Shown: positions 1-6,195 of the stretch, piece by piece | Numbering within the stretch: the first letter of the stretch is position 1 | How the letters are laid out: every line of letters starts with the position of its first letter | Assembly (NCBI GenBank): GCA_002366675.1 | Contig: DFBO01000201.1 | Coordinates: forward strand, 1-21,404 | Origin: Flavobacteriaceae bacterium UBA3078 | GTDB lineage: Bacteria; Bacteroidota; Bacteroidia; Flavobacteriales; Flavobacteriaceae | Direction of reading: 5' to 3' | DNA: 21,404 nucleotides | Position numbers and translations under genes: made by a program | The notes under the pieces: generated by a model | The model's input: only the letters and a program-made list of their open reading frames with translations | Told to the model about the DNA's origin: nothing | Databases searched by the model: none

Positions 1-333
1 CTTGATGGAGACCCTTATGCAGCAAGTTATTTTGGTGAACCAGGTTCTGGTAATGGAGGAGTAGGTTATGGATTGAGAGGAAGAGGTGCACCAACAAAAC
101 AAGTATTTAGACAAGATTGTAACGAATCTGGAATGGTTATCGTAAAAATAGTTGTGAATAGAAATGGCGAAGTTATTGAAGCGACTCCAGGTGTTAAAGG
201 GACTACAAACACAGCTTCATGTTTATTAGAACCAGCAAAAAAAATAGCCTTATCACACAAATGGCGTGCAGATAGCAAAGCGCCAACCAAACAGATAGGT
301 TTTGTTAAGGTTAACTTCAATTTAGGTCAATAA
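1..333 (+). CDS. TonB-family energy transducer, C-terminal part (5' end outside window)
   Basis: The frame is open from the first base and ends in TAA at 331-333, so only the last 110 residues of a longer protein are present. They hold a Gly-rich segment (GEPGSGNGGVGYG), then a TonB C-terminal-like fold: a conserved Cys (QDCNESG), a strand reading VIVKIVVNRNGEVIEA, and a closing strand ending VKVNFNLGQ. Proteins of this kind span the periplasm and pass energy from the ExbB-ExbD proton channel to TonB-dependent outer-membrane receptors. In Flavobacteriaceae a tonB gene of this form usually follows exbB and exbD and lies directly before folC. Here folC is present but about 2.2 kb further on, with three genes in between. 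The membrane anchor is not visible, so the family call rests on the C-terminal domain alone. No convincing terminator follows. Confidence 0.8.
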   Translation, partial: LDGDPYAASYFGEPGSGNGGVGYGLRGRGAPTKQVFRQDCNESGMVIVKIVVNRNGEVIEATPGVKGTTNTASCLLEPAKKIALSHKWRADSKAPTKQIGFVKVNFNLGQ

Positions 334-588
334 ATCGTGAACTATCCATATCAAATGAAAGACTTAGGATTCAGCTAAAACAATTTATACCTCTAAACTT
401 GTCCTATTTAGACATGATGTTCATAAAAGTAAAATTTTCAATTAAATAAGGAAGAATAATATAGTTGGAAGGTCATATCTAACCAAATAATTTTCTTTAT
501 CAGACATTCTCTTATACTTAGCTAAACGTATATAAAAAAAATTGATTACTTTTAGTACAGATGTAATTAATAAGAAAACAGTTTGAAT

Positions 589-858
589 ATGAAAAATACT
601 ATAAAAAAAATCATCCAATCAGAAATTCCTAAAGGATGTATTTTTGATGCTCATTCAATCATTGAGTATCTTATTCAATTTGATAGTGATACTTATTTAT
701 CCTATTATCAAAATAATTGGAAAACAAAAGATTTTCACCGTGAAATTAGTAAATTGATAACTACATTAGAGGGTGAATTAATTGATAGACAAGGAACAAG
801 TTGGTCTCTAAATATTCATAAAAAATTCTCACAAAATGTTTGTTGGTTAAAAAAATAA
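589..858 (+). CDS. Small hypothetical protein (89 aa)
   Basis: I do not assign a function. The ATG at 589 is preferred over an in-frame TTG at 583; it gives 89 residues beginning MKNTIKK. The protein is lysine-rich with no signal peptide or membrane segment, so it is probably cytosolic. Its middle reads as alternating helices (IIEYLIQFDSDTYLSYY, then DFHREISKLITTLE), and it ends with a Trp-rich stretch (GTSWSLNIHKKF, CWLKK). That layout could be a small helical or winged-helix-like domain, but this is only a guess from composition. I have the impression that similar short proteins exist in other flavobacteria, which a search would settle. It stands alone, with 255 bases before it and 145 after, and no clear promoter. 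Codon use matches its neighbours. Confidence 0.6.
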   Translation: MKNTIKKIIQSEIPKGCIFDAHSIIEYLIQFDSDTYLSYYQNNWKTKDFHREISKLITTLEGELIDRQGTSWSLNIHKKFSQNVCWLKK

Positions 859-1003
859 AACTTTGACAATTCTAACTAATAATATATTAATAATTAAAAT
901 AAACTAACAAGATTTGTCATAACCATTCAACTTTTGATAGGTTTTAAAAATGCAACATATTTACAATATGGGTAACTAATAAATAAAATTTAAAAACATT
1001 CAA

Positions 1004-1444
1004 ATGAACAGAAAACACCAATTAGTATTGTGTAAAAAATGTGAAAATCGTTCTTTCGACAGTAAAAAAGGGATAATTTGTGGACTAACAAATGAACAGG
1101 CATCTTTTGAAAGAACTTGTCCCGATTTTAAAGAAGATTACACTCTTCTAAAAGCTAAAGAGTTTAGTAATAATATCCAAAAAAACTCTAATAATCGATA
1201 TCTAGTCCTAAAGTTTGTTATTATAGTAGCTTTAATTTTGGGGTGGACTATTGGAATATTAACTATTCTAATAACTGCATATTTGATTTATAATTTATCA
1301 AAACTATCATATTTTGAGTTAACCTCATTATTCCCAATTTTTTACATTCTGTTTCCTGGTCTATTTTTTGCTATAATATTAATTGCAAATGCTGAATTTT
1401 TAAAAGTTATTGTTGATATAGAAAAGAACACACGAAATTCTTAA
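1004..1444 (+). CDS. Cys-motif protein with two C-terminal membrane segments, function unknown
   Basis: This 146-residue protein begins with a compact cysteine motif at residues 9-41: CKKCENRSFDSKKGIICGL, about 14 residues, then CPDFKEDY. It has four cysteines arranged C-x2-C, then C, then C, as in a small zinc-ribbon-like module. I recognise this N-terminal pattern (CxxCxNRxFD...GxxCGLT...F...CxDF) as recurrent in short Bacteroidota proteins, often attached to membrane segments, but know no established role. After a polar linker come two hydrophobic stretches, about residues 66-92 and 101-127, most simply two transmembrane helices with the Cys domain in the cytosol. The ATG at 1004 places the motif right at the N-terminus. 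The gene is not in an obvious operon; a weak TTTG (933-936) and TATTTA (958-963) could be its promoter. Confidence 0.65.
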   Translation: MNRKHQLVLCKKCENRSFDSKKGIICGLTNEQASFERTCPDFKEDYTLLKAKEFSNNIQKNSNNRYLVLKFVIIVALILGWTIGILTILITAYLIYNLSKLSYFELTSLFPIFYILFPGLFFAIILIANAEFLKVIVDIEKNTRNS

Positions 1445-1516
1445 ATATCTACTAATATTTTTTAATTTTTATTTAATGAATTGTAAACTTAAAACATCTA
1501 AATCTAATGCTTAGCA

Positions 1517-1581
1517 TATCAACTCAAAAGAGTGTCATAGAGAATATGATAATTAATTTGAGCTGATACACAACTCTATGA
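1517..1581 (+). promoter_or_regulatory. Interlocked inverted repeats covering the start codon of the secreted TonB-domain gene
   Basis: Two inverted repeats overlap. The first pairs TATCAACTCAAA (1517-1528) with TTTGAGCTGATA (1557-1568), 11 of 12 positions. The second pairs TCATAGAG (1535-1542) with CTCTATGA (1574-1581), perfect over 8 positions. The left arm of the second lies in the loop of the first and its right arm lies outside, which is the topology of a pseudoknot if transcribed. The right arm contains the ATG at 1578. It could control translation, serve as protein operators, or be chance in AT-rich DNA. Confidence 0.3.
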
Positions 1582-2453
1582 AACAATTCTCTACCCTTTT
1601 AATACTCTTAACAGTATTCACAATACCAGTATCTGCACAGATAGATTTATTATTCACTAGTTCATCAGCATTCTACGTAAGTGAGAGCTGTAAATCAACT
1701 AAAAAGTTAGCTGATGAAGTATCCACTAATATACTTTTTGAATTAAGTAAAATCAGACATCACATATTAACTGTCGATAAATTTATATTAACTAATGAGT
1801 ACGATAATACCTACACTGGAATATTAGATATGCACGATGATGTAATGTTAGTAAAATTACCTGTTGAGGTAGTTTACGATGGAAGTTCGGCTAGGTGGAC
1901 TATTCCTCCTTTAATGGAATGGGCTTTAACACCAACGAAAAAAGTTCTTGCTAAAACTCAAGAAAAAGAAGAAATTGTAATTGGAGTAATTGACTTAGAT
2001 GAAGAAGAGGAGGTGCTTTATGAAAAGGTTAGTTATGGATTAGAAGAAGCTATTGTAGTTGAAGTTATCGAGGGAAGAGAAGAAGTGGAAGGAGATGCAG
2101 AAGTACCTTTTGCAGAAATTGAAACCGTTCCTGTATTTCCAGATTGTAAAGTTGGAAATAACGAAGTTAAGAAAGCTTGTATGAATAAAAAAATTAGCAA
2201 GTTTTTTGCTGAAAATTTTGATTCCGATTTATGTGGAGAATTGGGACTAGGTGGAATTCAGAAAATTAGCGTATTCTTTAAAATTGATAAAAATGGAGAT
2301 ATTGTAGATATTAAAGCAAGAGGTCCACATCCAAGATTAGAACAAGAAGCGATAAGAGTTGTAGGTTTGCTGCCTAAAATGAAACCAGGAGAACAAAATG
2401 GAAAACCCGTAATAGCACCTTATTATTTGCCTATTAAATTTCAGGTTAATTAG
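1578..2453 (+). CDS. Secreted protein with TonB C-terminal domain
   Basis: The product has 291 residues. It starts with a cleavable-looking signal peptide (MKQFSTLLILLTVFTIPVSA, then Q), not the cytoplasmic stub and uncleaved anchor of ordinary TonB. Residues 22-125 form a domain I do not recognise, with a single Cys (ESCKSTKKL) and a WTIPPLMEW segment. Residues 135-185 are an acidic, Glu-rich linker (LDEEEEVLYE). From about residue 185 to the end there is a typical flavobacterial TonB C-terminal domain: VPVFPDCKV, KKACMNKKISKF, FFKIDKNGDIVDIKARGPHP and a closing YLPIKFQVN. The protein should be periplasmic. It may use the domain for protein or peptidoglycan contact without a membrane-fixed energy link, or a retained signal segment could still anchor it. 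The start codon lies inside one arm of an inverted repeat (1535-1542 / 1574-1581). Confidence 0.8.
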   Translation: MKQFSTLLILLTVFTIPVSAQIDLLFTSSSAFYVSESCKSTKKLADEVSTNILFELSKIRHHILTVDKFILTNEYDNTYTGILDMHDDVMLVKLPVEVVYDGSSARWTIPPLMEWALTPTKKVLAKTQEKEEIVIGVIDLDEEEEVLYEKVSYGLEEAIVVEVIEGREEVEGDAEVPFAEIETVPVFPDCKVGNNEVKKACMNKKISKFFAENFDSDLCGELGLGGIQKISVFFKIDKNGDIVDIKARGPHPRLEQEAIRVVGLLPKMKPGEQNGKPVIAPYYLPIKFQVN

Positions 2454-2516
2454 ATTAGAAATTATTTAAAAGGTTATGCAAAATAGAATTATACAATAAA
2501 AGTAAGTATAATAAAT

Positions 2517-3731
2517 ATGACATATCAAGATACAATCAATTGGATGTTTTCTCAACTTCCAATGTATCAAAGACAAGGAAACTCAGCTTATAAAGCAGAC
2601 TTAAAGAATACGTTGTTATTAGCTAATCATTTAAATAATCCAGAGCATCAAATAAAAACCATACATGTAGCTGGAACCAACGGGAAAGGTTCTACTAGTC
2701 ACATGTTAGCATCTATTTTACAAGAAGCTGGTTATAAAGTGGGTCTGTTTACGTCTCCACATCTTAAAGATTTTAGAGAACGCATTAAAATTAATGGAGT
2801 CGAAATAAGTAAAGCTTTTGTCATTGGTTTTATCAAACGTAATAAAGTATTTTTAGAATCTCAAAGTTTATCTTTTTTCGAGATGACTTCAGGTATGGCT
2901 TTCGATTATTTTGCGAAGCAAAAAGTCGATATTGCCATTGTTGAAGTTGGCTTAGGAGGCAGACTAGATTCTACAAATATTATTATACCAGAAGTTTCAG
3001 TAATTACAAATATTGGACTCGATCATACTCAGTTTTTAGGAAATACATTAAAAGCTATTGCTTTTGAAAAAGCAGGTATAATTAAACCAAATGTTTCAGT
3101 AGTTATTGGCGAAACTCAAGATGAAACAACTTTAGTGTTTAAAGGTGTTGCTAAAAAGAATCAGTCTGATATTTATTTTGCAGATACTTTAATTGATAAC
3201 ATTTATTCAAGTGATTTAAAAGGGTTGTATCAGCAGAAAAATATTAAAACTGTTCTACAAACTATTAAAATCTTAAACAAGTCATTCTCAATTTCTGAAA
3301 ATCATATAAAAAACGGATTGTTTCATGTTGTAAAAAATACTGGTTTACAAGGAAGGTGGCAAATACTTCAAGAACAACCTAAAATAATTTGCGATACTGC
3401 TCATAACAAAGAAGGGTTAAGTTATGTAGTAAAACAAATAAGGCAAGAATCATTTATTCAATTACACATGGTGTTTGGTGTAGTAAATGATAAGGAACTT
3501 GATTCAATTTTAGAGATATTACCTAAAAAGGCGACTTATTATTTTTGTAAACCAAACGTTCCACGTGGTATGGAAGCAGATTTGTTACAAAATAAGTTTA
3601 GGTCTGCTGGATTTAAAGGCGTTGGCTATGTGAGTGTAAATGAGGCATTAAATACAGCTAAAAAAAATGCTTCAGGAAATGATTTGATTTATGTTGGAGG
3701 AAGCACATTTGTAGTAGCAGAAATAATTTAA
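2517..3731 (+). CDS. folC: Bifunctional folylpolyglutamate synthase / dihydrofolate synthase
   Basis: FolC is a cytosolic Mur-ligase-superfamily enzyme that adds glutamate to dihydropteroate and to folates using ATP. The 404-residue product is of normal length. The ATP-binding loop AGTNGKGSTSH lies at residues 52-62 and is followed by the folate-loop region TSPHLKDFRERI. The motifs EVGLGGRLDSTN and ITNIGLDHTQFLG mark the central domain and its metal/ATP contacts. ICDTAHNKEG near residue 290 opens the C-terminal ligase domain, and the protein closes with YVGGSTFVVAEI. The start at 2517 gives the usual short N-terminus (MTYQDTINWMFSQLP). It lies 63 bases after the TonB-domain gene on the same strand, and the TonB-then-folC order is common in flavobacteria. 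No clear terminator separates it from the tRNA promoter downstream. Confidence 0.96.
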   Translation: MTYQDTINWMFSQLPMYQRQGNSAYKADLKNTLLLANHLNNPEHQIKTIHVAGTNGKGSTSHMLASILQEAGYKVGLFTSPHLKDFRERIKINGVEISKAFVIGFIKRNKVFLESQSLSFFEMTSGMAFDYFAKQKVDIAIVEVGLGGRLDSTNIIIPEVSVITNIGLDHTQFLGNTLKAIAFEKAGIIKPNVSVVIGETQDETTLVFKGVAKKNQSDIYFADTLIDNIYSSDLKGLYQQKNIKTVLQTIKILNKSFSISENHIKNGLFHVVKNTGLQGRWQILQEQPKIICDTAHNKEGLSYVVKQIRQESFIQLHMVFGVVNDKELDSILEILPKKATYYFCKPNVPRGMEADLLQNKFRSAGFKGVGYVSVNEALNTAKKNASGNDLIYVGGSTFVVAEII

Positions 3732-3749
3732 TTTTTTTACAAAAAAGCT

Positions 3750-3779
3750 TTTGCAGTATGGAAAACTAATTTATATTTG
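3750..3779 (+). promoter_or_regulatory. Bacteroidota-type promoter of tRNA-Val
   Basis: TTTG at 3750-3753 and TATATTTG at 3772-3779 are separated by 18 bases. This fits the Bacteroidota housekeeping consensus (TTTG, about 19 bases, TAnnTTTG). Transcription would start near 3786, about 9 bases before the mature tRNA. Confidence 0.75.
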
Positions 3780-3794
3780 CAGTCCAATTACAAA

Positions 3795-3869
3795 GGGCGC
3801 GTAGCTCAGTTGGTTCAGAGCACCTGGTTTACACCCAGGGGGTCAGGGGTTCGAATCCCTTCGCGCCCA
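3795..3869 (+). tRNA. tRNA-Val (anticodon TAC)
   Basis: A full cloverleaf can be drawn. The acceptor stem pairs GGGCGCG (3795-3801) with CGCGCCC (3862-3868), with discriminator A at 3869. The D-arm holds GCTCAGTTGGTTCAGAGC. The anticodon stem pairs CCTGG (3823-3827) with CCAGG (3835-3839) around the loop TTTACAC, giving anticodon TAC at 3830-3832. The T-arm carries GGTTCGAATC with a five-pair stem that includes one G-T pair. CCA is not encoded. The gene stands alone between folC and the araC-type gene, with its own promoter and terminator. Confidence 0.97.
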
Positions 3870-3881
3870 CATTAAGTAGAC

Positions 3882-3913
3882 AATCCACACTTTTTTAGTG
3901 TGGATTTTTTTAT
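3882..3913 (+). terminator. Intrinsic terminator of tRNA-Val
   Basis: AATCCACACT (3882-3891) and AGTGTGGATT (3897-3906) form a perfect 10-pair stem with a five-T loop, followed by a run of T on the plus strand (3905-3911). It lies 12 bases after the tRNA. Confidence 0.9.
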
Positions 3914-3947
3914 TTATTCTAAATTCAAGATGTCTTTTGAAGATATT

Positions 3948-3983
3948 GAATAAATAAAAAGTACAAAATTGCAGTAGCAATTT
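3948..3983 (-). terminator. Possible terminator of the araC-type gene
   Basis: AAATTGC (3966-3972) and GCAATTT (3977-3983) form a perfect 7-pair hairpin with a four-base loop. Read on the minus strand it is followed by T-rich sequence (TTTTGTACTTTTTATTTATT). It lies about 40 bases beyond the regulator's stop. The stem is AT-rich, so strength is uncertain. Confidence 0.45.
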
Positions 3984-4022
3984 GGATTATCAATTCTCAG
4001 GAGTGGTTTCGTTTAGAGATAT

Positions 4023-4862
4023 TTAATCTCTTTTAAATGTTAAAGGTGTCACATTCTTGACCTTTTTAAACTGACGATTAAAATTAGAAATGTTATTGAA
4101 ACCTACTTTATAAGCTACATCAGCTATATTAAGTTTGTTGTTTGACATTAAATGTTTGCATGCGTGCTCTATTCGTAGTTCATTTAAAAAAGTGCCATAA
4201 GTTTTATTTGTATATTTTTTGAAATACTTACAAAAAGCATTTTTTGTCATGTTTGCAACATTTGCCACAGTTTCTAAAGTAATGTCTTTTTCATAATTAG
4301 TCATGGTATAATCAAACACATTTCGCATACGTTCCCCTTCAATTATAGAGAAGTTTTTTTCATAGATAAATGATGATAAACTCTTATGTTCAGCTCTAGA
4401 GAATAATTTTAAGAGTTGAAGAAGTATGATGAATCTTTCTAATTTTGTAGCTTTTTCAATACTATTAAAAAGTGAAACAAACTCAGTTTGGTTGGATGTG
4501 ATTTTAAATCCATGTTTGGCTCGTTTAAAAAAAGCATGCAATTCAGTTAATTCTTCTAGATTAAAGAAGTCTTTCCCAAAACTGTTTTCAGTAAAAAATA
4601 AAGTTTGCATATGCGATTGCTTTTGGTGTTCCCGATCGCTTTCAAACACATGTGGTAACTGACTTCCTATAACAATAATATCTCCAGATTTATAATAATT
4701 TATGGTGTCTCCAACTATCAAATTACCTTCACCTTTTACTATGTAACTTAGCTGTATTTCTTCATGTTGATGGAGTTTGTCGTAAAAAACATGTTCTAAA
4801 TCTACTTGGTAAACTAATGCTGCCGATTCTGGTTTTGGTATTTTAAAAGGAAGAACTTTCAT
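4023..4862 (-). CDS. AraC-family transcriptional regulator (cupin sensor + AraC HTH)
   Basis: This 279-residue protein has the layout of a substrate-sensing AraC regulator. Residues 25-75 carry cupin-like strands (HQHEEIQLSYIVKGEGNLIVG, SGDIIVIGSQLPHVF) that would bind a small ligand. Residues about 178-279 form a full AraC DNA-binding domain with two helix-turn-helix units: ITLETVANVANMTKNAFCKYFKK and the signature NIADVAYKVGFNNISNFNRQFKK, ending VTPLTFKRD. It is transcribed away from the hydroxyproline operon, sharing a 149-base control region, which is the usual arrangement for a dedicated activator. Its own promoter has a good -7 element (4887-4894). The inferred role is activation of the operon in response to hydroxyproline or a pathway intermediate; the ligand is not shown by the sequence. 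Downstream it faces the tRNA-Val unit. Confidence 0.92.
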   Translation of the reverse strand: MKVLPFKIPKPESAALVYQVDLEHVFYDKLHQHEEIQLSYIVKGEGNLIVGDTINYYKSGDIIVIGSQLPHVFESDREHQKQSHMQTLFFTENSFGKDFFNLEELTELHAFFKRAKHGFKITSNQTEFVSLFNSIEKATKLERFIILLQLLKLFSRAEHKSLSSFIYEKNFSIIEGERMRNVFDYTMTNYEKDITLETVANVANMTKNAFCKYFKKYTNKTYGTFLNELRIEHACKHLMSNNKLNIADVAYKVGFNNISNFNRQFKKVKNVTPLTFKRD

Positions 4863-4886
4863 ATATTATCTGAATCATGTTAAATA

Positions 4887-4894
4887 CAAAATTA
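4887..4894 (-). promoter_or_regulatory. -7 element of the araC-type gene
   Basis: The plus strand reads CAAAATTA, so the minus strand reads TAATTTTG and fits TAnnTTTG. Transcription would start near 4880, leaving a leader of about 18 bases. No good -33 TTTG is present at the expected distance. A 7-base inverted repeat, ATCATGT (4874-4880) / ACATGAT (4902-4908), flanks the element and could be an autoregulatory site. Confidence 0.5.
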
Positions 4895-4918
4895 AGCAAA
4901 TACATGATGATTAAATGT

Positions 4919-4951
4919 TAAATGGGATAATATAGTATGATAAATGGATAA
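4919..4951 (+). promoter_or_regulatory. Putative AraC-type operator: two direct repeats
   Basis: TAAATGGGATAA (4919-4930) and TAAATGGATAA (4941-4951) are near-identical direct repeats spaced by about 22 bases, two helical turns. That is the usual geometry for two tandem AraC-family binding sites. They lie upstream of the operon's -7 element at 4983-4990, at roughly -72 and -50 from the predicted start. A 9-base repeat ATGTTAAAT also occurs at 4877-4885 and 4915-4923. Confidence 0.45.
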
Positions 4952-4982
4952 AAACAGATTATTTATATCACTTGGTCATAGT

Positions 4983-4990
4983 TATTTTTG
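4983..4990 (+). promoter_or_regulatory. -7 element of the hydroxyproline operon
   Basis: TATTTTTG fits TAnnTTTG exactly. No TTG or TTTG is found 17-21 bases upstream (only TTTA at 4962-4965), as expected for a promoter that depends on an activator. The predicted start near 4996 supports translation from the ATG at 5012 and rules out the in-frame TTG at 4988, which lies inside the element. Confidence 0.5.
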
Positions 4991-5011
4991 TGTCATAAAA
5001 ACATGTATATT

Positions 5012-5926
5012 ATGAGTATCCAATGGAAAGGCGTTATGCCAGCAGTTACAACAAAGTTCACAGATGCAGATGAACTTGATTTAAAAATGTTTGAAGTTAA
5101 TGTTAAAGCACAATTAGTTGCAGGAGTTCATGGTATTGTTCTTGGTGGTACTTTAGGTGAAGCAAGTACTTTGTTAGATGAAGAAAAAAGAACACTTACG
5201 CAAACTACGGTAGATATTGTAAAAGGGCAAGCTCCTGTACTCATTAATATAGCAGAACAAACAACTAAAGCTGCTATTCATGCTGCACAAAAAGCTGAAG
5301 ATGATGGAGCGAAAGGACTTATGATGTTGCCTCCAATGAGATATAAATCTGGAGATAGAGAAACTGTAGAATATTTTAAAGCTGTTGCTAATAATACCTC
5401 ATTACCAATTATGGTTTATAATAATCCAGTAGATTATAAAGTGGAAGTAACTTTAAATATGTTCGACGAATTATTAAAATGTAATAATATTGAAGCTGTT
5501 AAAGAATCTACTCGCGATATTTCTAATGTTACACGAATTAAAAACCGATTTGGAGACCGTCTTAAAATTATGACTGGAGTTGATACTTTGGCTTTGGAAA
5601 GTTTATTAATGGGAGCAGACGGATGGATTGCAGGTTTAGTGTGTGCTTTCCCAGCTGAAACAGTAGCTATTTACGAGCTTCAAAAAGTAGGTAGAATAAA
5701 AGAAGCATTAGAAATTTACAGATGGTTTTTACCGTTGTTAGAGTTAGATATAAACCCTAAATTAGTACAAAACATTAAATTGGCAGAAGTGGCTACAGGA
5801 ATTGGGACTGAAAATGTTCGTGCACCACGTTTGCCACTTCATGGAGAAGAACGTAAACAGGTCCTAAAGATTATTGAAGAAGGTTTAAAAAATAGACCAA
5901 ATTTATCAGATTATAAAAATTTATAA
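5012..5926 (+). CDS. DapA-family lyase, probable 1-pyrroline-4-hydroxy-2-carboxylate deaminase
   Basis: The DHDPS/NAL-type TIM barrel of 304 residues (from ATG 5012) contains the family's active-site elements: GGTLGEAST in place of GTTGES, Tyr136 in MVYNNP, and the Schiff-base Lys164 in EAVKESTRD. In hydroxyproline catabolism a member of this family turns 1-pyrroline-4-hydroxy-2-carboxylate into 2-oxoglutarate semialdehyde and ammonia. The sequence alone cannot separate it from other DapA-like enzymes. The assignment rests on the operon, which supplies every other step. It is the first gene, and the next gene starts 2 bases after its stop. ATG 5003 (three residues longer) is an alternative start; ATG 5012 is preferred because MSIQWKGVMPAVTTKF begins directly at the first barrel strand. 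True lysine-pathway DapA is unlikely in this context. Confidence 0.88.
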   Translation: MSIQWKGVMPAVTTKFTDADELDLKMFEVNVKAQLVAGVHGIVLGGTLGEASTLLDEEKRTLTQTTVDIVKGQAPVLINIAEQTTKAAIHAAQKAEDDGAKGLMMLPPMRYKSGDRETVEYFKAVANNTSLPIMVYNNPVDYKVEVTLNMFDELLKCNNIEAVKESTRDISNVTRIKNRFGDRLKIMTGVDTLALESLLMGADGWIAGLVCAFPAETVAIYELQKVGRIKEALEIYRWFLPLLELDINPKLVQNIKLAEVATGIGTENVRAPRLPLHGEERKQVLKIIEEGLKNRPNLSDYKNL

Positions 5927-5928
5927 GA

Positions 5929-6195
5929 ATGTTAGACATACGTCCAACTTGTGAGAATTGTAATAAAAATTTGCCCTTTGATTCTCAAGAAGCTATGATT
6001 TGTACATTTGAATGTACCTTTTGTAAAGACTGTGTTGACAACATCTTGCATAAGATTTGTCCTAACTGTGGAGGTGGATTTGAAAAACGACCTATAAGGC
6101 CAGAAAGTTTATTAGAAAAATATCCAGTATCAACTAAAATAGTTCATAAACCAGTCGATATTGAAAAACACTTAAAAAGCATTAAATCAAAATGA
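5929..6195 (+). CDS. DUF1272-family eight-cysteine protein
   Basis: This 88-residue cytosolic protein has eight cysteines at residues 8, 11, 25, 29, 32, 35, 44 and 47 (CENC, ICTFECTFCKDC, CPNC). The spacing suits two zinc ions held in a RING- or treble-clef-like fold. The N-terminal pattern MLDIRPTCENCNKNLP...CTFECTFCKDC...CPNCGGGFEKRPIRP matches what I know as DUF1272, a widespread family with no known function. The last 30 residues are a basic tail (EKHLKSIKSK). It starts 2 bases after the deaminase gene. Its TGA overlaps the ATG of the aldehyde dehydrogenase gene (ATGA, 6192-6195), which implies translational coupling. It is therefore made with the hydroxyproline enzymes, but no step of the pathway needs it. 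Possible roles are metal handling or a protein-protein adaptor; neither is shown. Confidence 0.9.
   Translation: MLDIRPTCENCNKNLPFDSQEAMICTFECTFCKDCVDNILHKICPNCGGGFEKRPIRPESLLEKYPVSTKIVHKPVDIEKHLKSIKSK

Noticed and set aside
66..320. Minus-strand open frame opposite the partial TonB gene
   Set aside because: The plus frame carries recognisable TonB C-terminal motifs to a proper stop; the minus frame matches nothing known.
4015..4031. Hairpin AGAGAT / ATCTCT over the end of the araC-type gene as its terminator
   Set aside because: The six-pair stem includes the stop codon and has no T-run on the minus strand; the hairpin at 3966-3983 is better.
4988..5011. Upstream TTG or ATG starts for the deaminase gene
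   Set aside because: The TTG at 4988 lies inside the -7 element and the ATG at 5003 adds only three residues ahead of the conserved MSIQWKG start.
5012..5926. Lysine-pathway dihydrodipicolinate synthase (dapA)
   Set aside because: The fold and Lys/Tyr residues are shared by the whole family, but the gene heads a hydroxyproline operon under an AraC regulator, which fits the pyrroline deaminase better.
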